DNA from: Mytilus edulis
Taxonomy: Eukaryota > Mollusca > Bivalvia > Mytilida > Mytilidae
Length of the DNA stretch: 64,000 bases
Direction: 5' to 3'
NCBI RefSeq assembly: GCF_963676685.1
Contig: NC_092345.1
Coordinates: forward strand, 84,261,592-84,325,591
Within the stretch, counting starts at the first letter, position 1; each line of letters starts with the position of its first letter. Made by a program: the position numbers and the translations under genes. The notes beneath the pieces are model-generated. The model did no database searches. It saw only the letters and a list, made by a program, of their open reading frames with translations, and had not been told where the DNA came from. Positions 23,150-36,028 of this stretch are shown one piece after another.

Positions 23150-23490
23150 AACATATAATTACATTAGATGTATGTTTCATTATAATACGCTATTCTGATT
23201 GGCTAACTAGCAATCTCGTGATATTCCTTAATCAATTGCATTACACGATGCAACTTTTCATTCATGATGACACGAATCCCACAACGAAGTGCACAGGTAA
23301 ATGAAATGAAAAATTGATAAAAGGCGTGTTTTCATGATCCTATAGGTAAAAATGTAATTAAAGTATTGAACGCTTTTTTTAAAAAACTTTATAGGGTTGT
23401 AAAAGCGCTGACCGTGCGCACATTTTCAGTACTTCGGTAAACGCTTTTACAACCCAATAAATTTACAAAAAGAGCATTCAATTCTTAAAG
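23150..23490 (+). repeat. about 340-bp repeat, copy 2
   Basis: Same order of blocks as the 22.3-kb copy: ACATTAGATGTATGTTTCAT, CTGATTGGCTAAC, GTGCACAGGT, then the hairpin TTTATAGGGTTGTAAAAGCG / CGCTTTTACAACCC. The hairpin loop is shorter. Together the two copies are a segmental or transpositional direct duplication. Confidence 0.75.
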
Positions 23491-23830
23491 TAAATGATTG
23501 AATGATTGATATACTTTTTTCAATTTATATATTATACTTTCTCAGTTTCATTTTTTATTGGGGAGGGGGGCAGCTACATATATCGTAAATGCATAAATTT
23601 TTTTTGAATTGCCACTCCTAGTGTTGTCATTGTACCACTCTGTTTACTTTATATTTATAGATACATGCACTTCATTTGTTTACCTTTTAAGAAACTTGTT
23701 ATCTATGGAACCTACACCATTTTATAGTTCGTGACATATTTATGAAGGCAAACACGTGTTTGTGACTATGCCAAATTTTATACAACGTTTAAATATATTA
23801 TAGTTAAAGGCCGGTTTATCTCACAATGGC

Positions 23831-24095
23831 AGGGGACTCGGTAGCCGAGTGGTTTAAGTAGTTACTACTATAATCACTCGATAGTCAACACTGAAGTTGA
23901 CAGTTCGAAACCTGCTTGTGCGGGTTCTATCGACTCCAAGCCGGCTTAATTGACTAGGATTGTCAGTTTTCATATCGAAGGTCTGTGGTTTTCTCCGGGC
24001 ACTCCTGCTTCCTCCATCAATAAAAAACTGACCGCCAGGAATTAGAAAAAAAAGCAGTGCTTAGAAGTGGCGTTATATTGCATTATACCATCATA
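23831..24095 (+). mobile_element. tRNA-derived SINE
   Basis: The head looks like a class II (Leu/Ser-type) tRNA. An A-box-like TAGCCGAGTGGTTTAAG starts at 23842 and a B-box-like AGTTCGAAACC lies at 23902-23912. The cloverleaf is not intact, and a body follows with CGGTTTTCTCCGG-like sequence and CCATCAATAAAAAACTGACC, a block found in mollusc SINEs by memory. Pol III would be the expected promoter type. Not a working tRNA gene. Confidence 0.7.
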
Positions 24096-24514
24096 TATGT
24101 TTCCCGATTTTAAAAGCTTCTCCCCATAATTAACCACTCTTGTTTTTCTAAGAAATATAAGGAAATCCTTCCTGATCGTCGTGAACCATAAATGTTATGG
24201 GACTCGATCTAACATGCATGCATTGACCAAGAATGTGTGAGCAATTTCAAAACTGAAATGATGAGAGCATGACTTTGGAATGACATTTTTTGATTGACCG
24301 AAACGTACGTACTAGTGTATTTGAAACATTTCGAAGGTGAAATAAATTACGAAGTAAAAGAGAACCAATAAGCAAAGGGTCCAAAAAATTATGCCACATC
24401 TGTAAAAAGTCATCTATGAATGGAGGTAAACAAATCTACGTTTTCTAAACAAGAAAATATCTTATAAAGAAATTGTATGAGATATCTTATGAATTAGTAT
24501 ATCATAAGTATAAC

Positions 24515-25270
24515 TAGTGGCTCTAAAGAGTCTGTGTTTAGAGCCTGTGTCGCTCACCTTGGTATATGTGCATATTAAACAAAGGACATGCACGAATTCA
24601 TGACAATATTGTGTTTTGGTGATGGTGATGAGTTTGTAGATCTCAAGTTACTTTACTGCACATTCTTGTTGCTTACATTTATCTCTATCTATAATTGTCC
24701 CAGTAGTTTCAAAGGAAAATGTTTTGCTAAAATTTACAAATACGAAAATTGTTAAAAAATGACTGTAAAGGGCATTAACTTCTTAAGGGGTCAATTGACC
24801 ATTTTGGTCATGTTGACTTATTTGTAGAGCTTACTTTGCTGTACAACATTGCTGTTTACAGTTTATCTCTATCTGTAATAATATTGAGGATAATAACAAA
24901 AAAACTGCAAGATTTTCTTTAAATTACCTTTTCAGGGGTACCAATAACGGGTTGCCTGATTTGTCTGAAAATTAAAGAGCATTTATGAACAACTTTACCC
25001 CGTCAGATTTGCTCTATATGCTTTAATTGGTTTCAGAGAAATGAGCCAAAAACTGCATTTACCCCTATGTACATGTTTAGCCATGTCGGCCATCTTGGTT
25101 ATCGGACAGGGTCATCAGACACATTTTTAGTGATGATTGTGGCAAAGTTTGGTTAAATTTGGTGTAATTGTTTCAGAGGAGAAGAGTTTTGTATAAGTTA
25201 ACAGACGACGATGGACGACGGCCCCATGTGATGAGAAAAGCTCACTTGGCCCTTTGGGCCAGGTAAACTA
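24515..25270 (+). mobile_element. mollusc interspersed repeat with AGCTCAC..GGCC end
   Basis: It begins GGCTCTAAAGAGTC and GTGTCGCTCACCTTGG and ends AAAAGCTCACTTGGCCC followed by TTTGGGCCAGGT. Internal diverged tandem parts share TTTATCTCTATCTGTAATA and GGGGTCAATTGACC. This is a widespread mollusc repeat by memory. No ORF; the class is undefined. Confidence 0.6.
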
Positions 25271-25274
25271 AAAA

Positions 25275-25600
25275 AAGAAGATGTGGTATAAATGTCAATG
25301 AGACAACTCTCCGCATGGGCACAAATGACACAGAAATTAACATTTATAGGTCACCGTAATTCCTTCAACAATGAGCAGAACCCATACCGCATAGTCCCCT
25401 ATAAAAGACCCCGAAATGACAAATGTAAAACAATTCAAACGAGAAAACTATAACGGCCTAATTTTAATATGTACATAAATGAACGCAAAACAAATATGTT
25501 ACACGTCAACAAAAGAAAACTACTGAAAGCTCCTGACTTGGGTCAGGCTCATACATACAGAATGTTGGAGGGTTAATCATGTTAGCGGGATCAGAATCAG
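25275..25600. repeat. mussel repeat 'GATGTGGTATAAATG', copy 1
   Basis: Runs from AAGAAGATGTGGTATAAATG through GAGACAACTCTCC, CAACAATGAGCAGAACCC, CTATAAAAGACCCCGAAATG and GGCTCCTGAC-like sequence. Copies or parts recur at 28255-28322 (inverted end), 28830-29140, 29275-29400 and 53575-53735. Confidence 0.65.
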
Positions 25601-25739
25601 TTTTCAAAAATATAGAACTGAAATTAATCAACATCAGTATGTTGCACGTTCACAATAATTCGATTTCATCAGAATATACAACATGTACTGATAATTGTTC
25701 AAAATGCTTTACATGTGATATTCAAATTCAAGTAGGCTT

Positions 25740-25865
25740 AACGCCTCCGGTTGCGGGAATTTCTCGTTGCATTGAAGACCTGTTGGTGACCTTCTGCTGT
25801 TGTCTGCTCTATGGTCGGGTTGTCTCTTTGGCACATTCCCCATTTCCATTCTCAATTTTATTAAA
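25740..25865 (+). repeat. 3'-tail family, copy 5
   Basis: ACGCCTCCGGTTGCGGGAAT, CATTGAAGACCTGTTGGTGA and the shared end CATTCCCCATTTCCATTCTC followed by AATTTTATTA. Confidence 0.75.
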
Positions 25866-26961
25866 CAACTTTTCTATTTTGACACTGAATAACAGAAGTA
25901 CAAGGGAGTAGAGGGGATGACCATTTCTTTTGACCGACACTATATAAAGAAGTTTAAGACGCCTTTTGAGTCTTTTGAACAGGTTTGATTTTTACTTATA
26001 GCACACAACAGGCACTTGTTTGGGAAAACAACCCAATTTATATACTTATATAACGTGGTGTAACGGTTGCATATATATGACATATATATATGTGTGTGTA
26101 TTCTGACAGATTATTTATTTTCAACTGCTGATAAGCTGGCTGATTTATATCGTTACTTTTGTTAGAAGTCCATTAATGGACATCTACTTTTATACATGAT
26201 GTTTTTAAATACTAGGAATTCATTAAAATATCGTACAATTCTTGCAGTTTTCAGTGTTAAAGCGTGACACGACTCTTTTAAAAACTCTGAAAAATACGCC
26301 AGTAGAAACTCATATAAAAAATACATTTCCAACTAAGTGCTGCTATATGGCGCACATACATTCTATTAGTTTTAAGATAACAGATCTAAAGAGGTAGGTT
26401 GTTACTTTAAAAATTTTTACACACGATAAGAAAATTGTGTATATTTGGAGATTCCGTATACTCATTGAACACCTGGGGATTATTGACATGCATCATGATG
26501 CATATTATATATTCTGATCTGAGATGAGAGCAAGTGTACCCGATAAGAACGCTTTCAACGGTAAATATTTATGGCGTTATATCATCTGTTCTTTTATTTG
26601 GATATACACAGTCGTGTAATCGTAAAGGTAAATGAATATTTTTAAATGCACATGTCAAAAAAGATATGAGATAAAAATCTACCTATTGATTACGTTACTT
26701 GAATGTGTGATGGTCGCGGATATAAAATTAACTGTTTCTTCATATAGATATACCAAAAGAATAACTTAATAGGTAGCTGGGTATTCCGATTCGAAGGGGT
26801 AACCAACTACAAAAGTTTCCAAGAAACACTTCATTAACTGATGTTTTCTGAAAAATGTAAACCATGACCATCGCCATTTTTTGGAAAATGACGCTTTCAG
26901 CGGCATGTTTCCGATACTATTGACCTGAACTTCCATTACATTTCTCTGTCTACCGCGCTTG

Positions 26962-26999
26962 GTTCCGTCAGAGACATATATACATGTCTCTGGTTTCGT
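26962..26999. mobile_element. micro-palindrome element, copy e
   Basis: A 24-bp insert (26969-26992), CAGAGACATATA / TACATGTCTCTG, is flanked by GTTCCGT and GTTTCGT (six of seven match). It lies inside a repeated motif (TTTCTC.G.CTAC.GCGCT at 26941 and 27020), so the target had already been duplicated around it. Confidence 0.7.
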
Positions 27000-27053
27000 G
27001 TCAAGTTACTTTCCATTAAATTTCTCCGCCTACGGCGCTCGGTTTCGTATTTA

Positions 27054-27860
27054 CTATTTTAGAACGTTCGGAGGACGTGTATTTCAACAGACTGTCGGCA
27101 TCCCAATGGGAACAAACTGTGCCCCTCTACTTGCCGACTTGTTTCTTTATTATTACGAGGCTGACTTCATGCAGAAACTTCTTAGGAAGAAAGATAAGAA
27201 GTCAAAATTTGGTGACTATGTGGAACGCATCTGGGTCGGTTGAAAACAAAACTTAACGACAAAAGAGATGATTTCAGCTTTCCAATTGTGAACTTTCCAT
27301 TTCTAAGTAGCAACATTACAGCAGCACCTGCATACGGGGTATATATCTTCCAAATGATACGATATTCCCGTGCTTGCATTTCCTATCATGATTTTCTTGC
27401 TAGAGGGTTACTGCTCACAAGGAAGCTATTAAACCAAGAGTTCCAAATGGTGAAGTTGAAATCATCCCTTCGTAAATTTTACGGACGCCATCACGAGTTG
27501 GTTGACCGTTATGGAATAACCGTTTCACAATATGTTCCTTACGTCGTAACTACAATCTCCTTCCCTTTCATGAATGTGACCTACCGAATTAGACTATTTA
27601 CCGGATTTGTAATCACATAAGCAACACGACGGGTGCCACATGTGGAGCAGGATCTGCTTACCCTTCCGAAGCACCTGAGATCACCCCTAGTTTTTGGTGG
27701 GGTTCGTGTTGTTTATTCTTTAGTTTTCTATGTTGTGTCATGTGTACTATTGTTTTTCTGTTTGTCTTTTTCATTTTTAGCCATGGCGTTGTCAGTTTGT
27801 TTTAGATTTATGAGTTTGACTGTCCCTTTGGTATCTTTCGTCCCTCTTTTACATACAATC
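27054..27860 (+). mobile_element. Penelope-like retroelement remnant
   Basis: 27054-27243 reads TFGGRVFQQTVGIPMGTNCA followed by PLLADLFLYYYEADF, the signature RT segment of Penelope-like elements. The catalytic YIDD-type segment is deleted: the frame jumps to GDYVERI, then KRDDFSFPIVNFPF, APAYGVYI and LLLTRKLLNQEF in the next frame (27240-27620). Downstream non-coding 3' sequence runs from GCAACACGACGGGTGCCAC to GTATCTTTCGTCCCTC. Dead copy. Confidence 0.8.
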
Positions 27861-28254
27861 TGAAATCTGCTTGTATTATCATGCTTCAGTGATTCCCTAT
27901 ATAATCAAACACATTTTTCTCACAAAACGGAGACCCGGGCCCACAGCCCCCTCCTTGCATATGCCTATGAAATGAAAGTGTGATGAGTCTATTTCTATAT
28001 GTACCTGAAACATAACTTATACAGAACGTGCAATGAAATTTGTTCAACATTTATCTCAACGGAAGCTTTTATTAGTTTTAAGTAGTAGATCTTTTTTAAT
28101 ATTTTATGTATAACAGTCTACCACACATACATGTATGATGCTAAGCGTAACAGTTTCAGAAGTTGTTTACGAATATGTGGCAAAGAGAGCATTGCTTAAT
28201 TTTAAGAAATAGAAGAAACTGATTGTTGAAGGCCGTGCAGTGATCGATAGTTGT

Positions 28255-28322
28255 TAATTTCTGTGTCATTTTGATCTCTTGGGGAGAGTTGTCTCATTGG
28301 CAATCATATCACATCTTCTTAT
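28255..28322 (-). repeat. mussel repeat 'GATGTGGTATAAATG', inverted end
   Basis: GGGGAGAGTTGTCTCATTGG and CATATCACATCTTCTTA are the reverse complement of the start of the 25.28-kb repeat. Confidence 0.6.
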
Positions 28323-28829
28323 ATATTTAAATCATTTTACAAGACATCAAATTGTCATTTTGTGCTATTGTTGCAGACAATTCTTCGCAAAAATAAAAAA
28401 ATGTTCATGTATCTAAAATTTTGTTTTAATTCAATGGAATTTTGCATTTGCACCGGCTTGAAAAAATAAAACCATATAAAGAAGCAACTTCGGACATCTC
28501 TTTACTTTAAGCGGCATTTTCAAATGAGTAGATTATAAGGTCAACGTTTGAAACTTTCCGTGGAACAACGTCAAAATCGTCGATTTATTAGGAACGTCGT
28601 GTAACGCTGAGTGGCACCAATACCGTGCGTAACGTCACAGTTATATTTATATTTGGAGGTTTTGGGCTCCACATAATACATCACAAGTCTTCACGTCTTA
28701 CATGCACTGACTGCATCTAACGCATACAATATAATAAATCTTAATGTTCTTTTAAAACAGACTAGTCTGTTTAAGTTATTATGAAAACTAACTAGATTCT
28801 GTTTTCCACTTTATGTCGGCAAAGGAGTT

Positions 28830-29400
28830 GAAATTAACAGCTATGGGTCATCGTACGGCCTTCAACAATGAGCAAATTCGATACCGCATAGCCAGCTATA
28901 AAAGGCCCTAAAATGACAAATGTAAAACAATTCAAACGAGAAAACTAACGGCATAATTATGTACAAAAAATGAACGTAATTTATGTACAAAAAAGAACGA
29001 CAAACAGATACATAACACATCAACAAACGACAACCACTGAATTACAGGCTCCTGACTTGGGGACAGGCACATACATACAGAATGTTGCGGGGTTAAACAT
29101 GTTAGCGGAATCCCAACCCTCCCCCTAACCTGGAACAGGGGTGTAACAGTACAACATAAGAACGAACCATAAAAATCAGTTGAAAAAGGCTTTTAACTCA
29201 TCAGACGGATACAAATAGAATTACATCTAACAAAAACACAGTGGACGTGGTTGGAACTCCATTTATCCTTGGATGGGAACCCCCACCATACGGCCTTTAA
29301 GATCTTTAACAATGAGCAAACCCCATATCGCATATATATAAAAGACTATAAAAGGCCCTGAAATGAAAAATGTTAAATAATTTAAATAAGAAAAATAACG
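28830..29400. repeat. mussel repeat 'GATGTGGTATAAATG', copies 2 and 3
   Basis: 28830-29140 carries CAACAATGAGCAAATTCG, CAATTCAAACGAGAAAAC, GGCTCCTGACTTGGGGACAG and the AACCCTCCCCCTA end. A shorter related block (29275-29400) repeats CTTTAACAATGAGCAAACCC and TATAAAAGGCCCTGAAATG. Confidence 0.6.
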
Positions 29401-29409
29401 GACTGATTT

Positions 29410-31260
29410 ATATACTAAACAATAAACGAAACATAGATGTGATATTCAGTATGATAACAGCATGAATTGTTCAAATAGCATTTTCTGTCAAAACTTTATA
29501 ATGGAAATTCATTTGACCGCTCCACGTAACTGAGTAACATCCGAAGACAATGGGTTTTTTTTTTGTAGTCTTTGTTGTTCGACAGCGCCGAAAACATTCA
29601 TATGGCGGTTGACGGTTATAACCGTCATAGACGAATTTAAATTAGAGAAGCATATTTTCACCGTTGTCATTATGAAAAGGCCATAATTAAGTTTGCACAT
29701 CATGTTGACAATTAGCCATGATAATCCTTCGATCTCTATACATGATAAGATCGAGGTCAACTCTCATGTAGATTGGTTCTAATCAACAATTGATTTCGTA
29801 TTCAGATATCCGACATATCAGTTACACATGCATGGTTTGTAGACAAAGTGATGTTTGAAATTTTCTTATATTTCTGGATATTCTGATAAATTATGTTTAA
29901 AACATTAGAAGATGAAACGATAGGAGTTTCTTAAATGTAAGTATGAATGTTCATCACGGAAACATGCAATCAGATAAGTTTTAGAAGATTTCATTCAGAA
30001 ATCCCGTCAAGTTTACAAATGTGCTTCAGAGCAAGTATATATATGTATTTTGGTTTTAATTATACCAACAAAACGACAAAAGACACAAAGTTCCGATCTT
30101 AGAGTAATCGCACTGAGCTATGTGTTTTTTTCTCAGAATTAATTGAATTTTCTTTGGAGTTCGATATTTTTGTAATCTTACTTTTTACAAGCGAGCGAGG
30201 TGGGGAAATATACACGCCATAAAAAGGGCCAACCGAAAATAACTGTCTAAAAATGGTAAAACCAATAAGGATAATGGTCTTGGTTGTTGCAATTGTTTGT
30301 ATTTAGAGTTTCTCGTTTAAAACGTGTATTATGAAGGGTTATTATAGATGTATACACCTTACATCTATGGTATTATTCACTCTTCAGCAAAATCTTTTGT
30401 TTGTCTGTTTCAGAATCCAGTTTCAAAGCGATTTGTATCATTTATCATGTCAAGTTAATATTATACTGACTGTATAAAACTGATTGAAGGCAGTTGTAAC
30501 TCATCCTTTAAAGAATCGTTGTTTTGTACTGTAAGTAAAAAATAGGACAATCCCAATATTGAGAACATGTTTTACACTCATTCTTAAAAAAACATGTAAT
30601 CCTACAATTTTATTGGATCGAAAATTCATTTAAAAAAAAATTTTTTTTTTTACGTCAATGAATATAATAATCCCTTTCTTCATATATATATATCATATAT
30701 ATAAATATAGGAGTGACAGTCACATTATAAACAACAAAGTTTGATTTAAATGCATCCAACCTAACAAACAGTTACATAAATCGAAAGCTTATTATCTGTA
30801 CTATCGTAAGTTGTAATTTCCTTCAAATCAAGATTAAAGATCAAGAACGGACAATTTTGTATTCTTCATCTGATCGATAAAAAAAAAGATAAACGTGTAA
30901 GCGAGAGTTAAGCGCTGCAGTCACCAAACTATTTATAGTGTGTTCTAAATGAACAGCACATGTTTATAAAATTCCAGGGAACATGATTTCAATCTACTTT
31001 TTAAGGCAATGCAAAAATAATATTGCAAGAATAGTATACAAATATTTATTTATTTTCAAAAGGACGAGGAAAAACAAAACTTGGCTGTATTTATATCCTT
31101 TATAACAAAGAGCCTTTTGAAATCTGTCCCTCGCCTTAAAGTGAATAGGTCAATTTTACACCTGAAATATTTGATTATTTAGTTATATAGCCTCCGGTGC
31201 TGTATATACATGTAAACAAAGCGTACGTCTATAAATACACGTTTTACCCTTTTACTCTTT
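29410..31260. other. gene-free interval upstream of the SLC23 gene
   Basis: No coding exon recognised. It must contain any 5' untranslated exon(s) and promoter of the transporter gene, since the leader exon at 31265 follows a splice acceptor, but I cannot place them. Confidence 0.35.
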
Positions 31261-31264
31261 GTAG

Positions 31265-34200
31265 ATAACCTTGCACCTGAAGAAAAGAAAATGGTGAGTT
31301 TTTATAGACAAGACAAGACAATATTTTATTGGCACTGCCACTAACGCATTTACAATAAATGGTAATGACCAAATGGATAAACAATTTGCTATACATGGTA
31401 GTAAAATACAAACAATTATATATATAATGTGAATAAACGATTAAAGGTAAATGAAAATCTATTACAATAGTGAATAGATTACTTTTTGGAACATGTATTT
31501 AGAATTATCTTATTTTTTTGTATGAGGATAATGTTCCTTGTTTCCCGTACCAACATATTAAATCAGAACAATTATTAATATGACAAAAAGGAAAACATAT
31601 GGCCAGGAATATCTGACAAGAATCTCGATTAAGGACTAGGTTGTTATAACCAGTTAACCTTTTATATAATTGGTACATTGACTCAGCTCTGTGATTCTTT
31701 TCAAAGCAGAACCAAACACATTGTACAATGAAAGTGTCAACCATGTACTGGGTCCCGAAGCAGCACATAGCTCATTACAAACAAAGATTTATTTCGTCTT
31801 CAAGCCATTGCTCCCCTACTAAACTATGTATTTTACTTACTAGTACACTTGGTCCAATCCTCAGGTCCAATCAGTAGCCTGAAAAAAAATTGTTCAAATT
31901 GAGCCTTTGAAAATAATGGAATAAATTACTTTTGGAGTGTCAAAATTGGTTCGAGGTACTTGATAAATTGCATGCTTATAATTGGTGCTTTTGATTTTTC
32001 TACCCTACTGACCACTTTGCCTCATAGTCTTATTAAGAAAAATTCACACACCTCATTCAATGGGCATTAAGAAAAAGTCAGAATGCGAATATATATATTC
32101 AAACTCTTTTAGGTCATTTTTTAGTAGCAACAAACACAAGAACTATGTGAATTCAGAGACATATATTTTGTATTATATTTCTCTGGTGAATTGAATACCA
32201 TAACAGCCCTTGACATTTTACTAGATATCATTTTTGTCTCTTTGACATATTCCTCATTTCCATTCTCAATTTTATTACACACTATTTAAATTACAAGCAT
32301 GTGTGAGTTTCTATAACTGTATAAAAATAAATGCTGAAAAAAAAAGTATTCTACAACAAATAAACAGCTACGCCATGAGCGCATGATACGCCCGTTGCCC
32401 TTTTTGAAATATTCGATAACTTCTTTATGTCATATCAGATATTTATAAAAATTTAAATCGAACTTCAGTCAATATATATATATAAACAATACACCAAAGT
32501 TTCATGCAAACTGCTGAAAACATTTTTGAGTTATTTACCGAAAACTGGAAAATACCACCTTTTTAATGAATAAAACCCCTTAACTTAATAACATAAAATC
32601 TAAATTTAATGAAAATATAAAGGGCGCTTACAACAATAGCTATAAAAAATTCATCAAAGTTTCATGAGAACTGCTGAAAACGTGTTTGTGTTAATGTCTG
32701 AAAACTGGAAAATCCCCCCTTTTTAATTAACAAAACTCCTTAACTCGAAAACGTAAAATCTAAAATTTATAAAAATTGAAAGGGAGCTCATGTCAATAGA
32801 TAGTTACAATTCACCAAAATTCCTTGCAAATTTGTGAAAGGATTTTTGAGATATTATCAGAAAACTGAAAAAAACCACCATTTTTATTGAATAAAACCCC
32901 ATTACACAGAAACTTAAAATCTGAAATTTATGAAATACGAAGGGGAGCTCACGTCAATAGATATAAACAATTTCCAAAAGTTTTATGCAAATTGGTTAAA
33001 GAGTGTTGGAGTCAATATTCGACATAATGACGACAGACGGACAACAGTATTCCACAATACGTCCTGTAAACGAGCGTATACAAATATATTGTAGATACAT
33101 AATGGAATTCATTACAAAGGATTATACCCGTAATAAGAAATACTTGATTTGTCAAGGTCCCGACTTATTTTAATATTTCATTTACTGTTATCTGTTTTTG
33201 TCAATTTTAATTCCTTGTTATCTGTTATAAGCCAAATCAATTTGCTGTTTTGCTGTTATTGGGACCCCCCCCCCCCCTTGCCCCCCTCACATAACCTGCC
33301 CGTTCACTCATTTTTTAAACACTCTGGAAAAATGTTAATTTTGGAGATGCTGAAATATTTGCATGTTGTTCCTGAAAACCCTGGTCAATTAGTCTTTGTT
33401 TTATAAAACCAAACAGGGGTTTAATAGTAAGGTTATCATTTGACAAATAAGATAAACCTAAGTTTTGAATAATAATATTTAACCTTTTAACCCATGGTTT
33501 TTTTTTTTGTAGCATTATATATTTGGTGAACTAAACTTTATTCTGAAGTGATTAAATGGTCACAGAATTTAATGCTAGATAACATTATCCTATTTTTCAA
33601 TGGCAGTCTTGCAAGTTCGGAACGACATGCATCATTCGAGGCCTTACAGTGTACTCCCAAGATTTCTTTAATAAATTTTATATGCAACTTTTCAAAAAAA
33701 ATAGGCATCACTGTCTTTAAATGTTTATATCAATAACTACTATCATCATAGTGTTAGGTAGAAGGGCAGGGGGCCAATGAAACATAAAGTATGTCACTTG
33801 TTGTAATTGGAACGAAACATGTAATTGAGGAATGTATAATAAAATATTAAAATGTTTTTATGTGTTTTCAGTACTTTTCGGTACATGACTTGTATAGTAA
33901 ACAATGATGTACGAATTCATGGGCCTATAGGGAGAGTTTTTTGTGCCCGTTACTCTAAACAAGTTGCATTAGACATATACATGATCGAATTACCTTTGAA
34001 ATTTATTCGAACATTTTAAAAGAATCGTTTGAATATTAATAATCCACTCTGATTCTCTTTTAACGATGTAACATTTAAATATTTCTTTAATAAAGAAAGA
34101 TATGTGTCATTGAAAAAACAAAAAAAAACGTCATCCTTTACGTTAATCTTCTTTGCTTGTATCAGAGACATATATAATACAACTATTATATGTCTCTGCT

Positions 34201-35993
34201 TGTATGGATATTTTGATGCACAGGGATATATATATGTAGGTGTAGAAACAGTAACTGTTGTTGAAAAGATCTATTGAGATGACTCAGCTAAAAAATTTAC
34301 TGATGTTTCTACATTTGTTCTATGCCAATTTCTTGATTAAAACCCGTGACTGATATCTCCAATTACAAATCCATACTTTTTTTTCTTTAATAAAATTTTT
34401 ATGTTGTAGGTACATACATTTCCGTTTTGATACTTTAAATTAATAATGGGGCCAATGGTATATATATAATAAAAAGTGGTGATCTAAGTAAATCTATGGT
34501 CAAAATAATCGTAGTAGGTCGTAAAACGTCGATTTTTTTTTACATTTATCAACTACTATGTAACAAATTGATTGATACGCACAACCCCCTCCCCCCACAA
34601 GAAAAAACGATGATCGTATATGATTACTTTATATCTTTGAAATGAAAGTTTATGTATCAACAACTAATAGTTGTATAAGAAAAATCTATATATTTGAAAT
34701 TGGAAATTTGATGATTTTAAGAAAAATTCGGAACTTTTTCGCCGATTTTAAGTGCTTTCTATTTTGGAAGACATATTTGGCCCTGTCCATCAAAATTTCG
34801 CAGTTCTGAAACATCAAGACATCGCGACATGTATTTTATCAGTGACTGTCCAAATTGTAGCTTTTAAGTAAAAAGCCTGCTTGTTTCCTGTTCATAATTC
34901 GTCTCACCAATTGAAATAAAGTAGTGTAATGTATTTTTTATTGTAACATATAAAAGCATAAGTCTTAAAATGCGTTTTTTTTTAAATGCTAAAATATGTT
35001 TTTTTTTTGTATTTCGAAGTCGGTCGTAGAGAAAGTAGAATTGCAGATCCAACCAAATGACAGTAAAGAACAGGATGTGACCGTAGTTGACAGCTATAAA
35101 CCAGTGTATGGTGTAGAAGATGTTCCACCATGGTATCTCTGTATATTATTAGGATTTCAGGTTTGTAGTGCAGTTAGTTTTCTAATAAAACGGTAATCCG
35201 TATAGATAGTCTGATCAAATAATAACACCGAACAATTCTTGTTACTTACAAACATATTATATTTATACTTCAAACAGGTTCTTTTCAAGAAAAAAAAAGA
35301 AAAGAATCTAGCATTATGATTTTTACTTCAAAATCAGCTTTAATTGATGATAACCTCGAAATGTCATCACTCGAAGTTTGATAACTTTTGACAGCATCGA
35401 TCCAAACGTATTGTTAACTTAAAATACCACAGTTACAGTCACAGTTTAGCCTGCTTTTAAGTTACATTCCTGAACTGACTGATGGTTTGGTTAAGACCTA
35501 AATTTACAACACATTTTCCCATTATGAATTTTCCATTTCTGTGTAGCAACATTCCTGGATTGCCTGCACATTGGATATATATCTCCCTGTTTACTAGTTT
35601 ATGATATTTCAGGTCTTTCGGTTTTTATCATGACTTCCATTATGGAGGGATACTGCATACAAGAAAGAGGCGGAATAGTAAAACAGAATAATTAAACTCA
35701 CAAGTCGAAAACGAACTGACAATGTCATGGCAAAATCATAAAACGACTATAAGACAGATAACAGTGTAAGAAACACAATATAGAATACTAAAACTGAGCA
35801 ACACTAATCCGACTAAAAATCGGACGAATTTCAGGTGATCCGGAAGTGTATGCAGATCCTGCTCCGTCAAGGAACCAAATGCGCCAAGGGCTCCCAAAGG
35901 ATACAATATCGTCTTCCCTTTGCTTTTACGTCTTTTATTTTTATACGACCGCAAAATTTGAAAAAATTTTCGTCGTATATTGCTATCACGTTG

Positions 35994-36028
<35 letters not shown>

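Noticed and set aside
23831..23935. Functional tRNA gene (Leu/Ser type)
   Set aside because: A and B boxes are present but the stems are not complementary enough for a cloverleaf, and a SINE body follows.
28600..28660. CRE-like GTAACGTCA as promoter of the SLC23 gene
   Set aside because: A single short word 2.6 kb from the leader exon, with no transcript start evidence.
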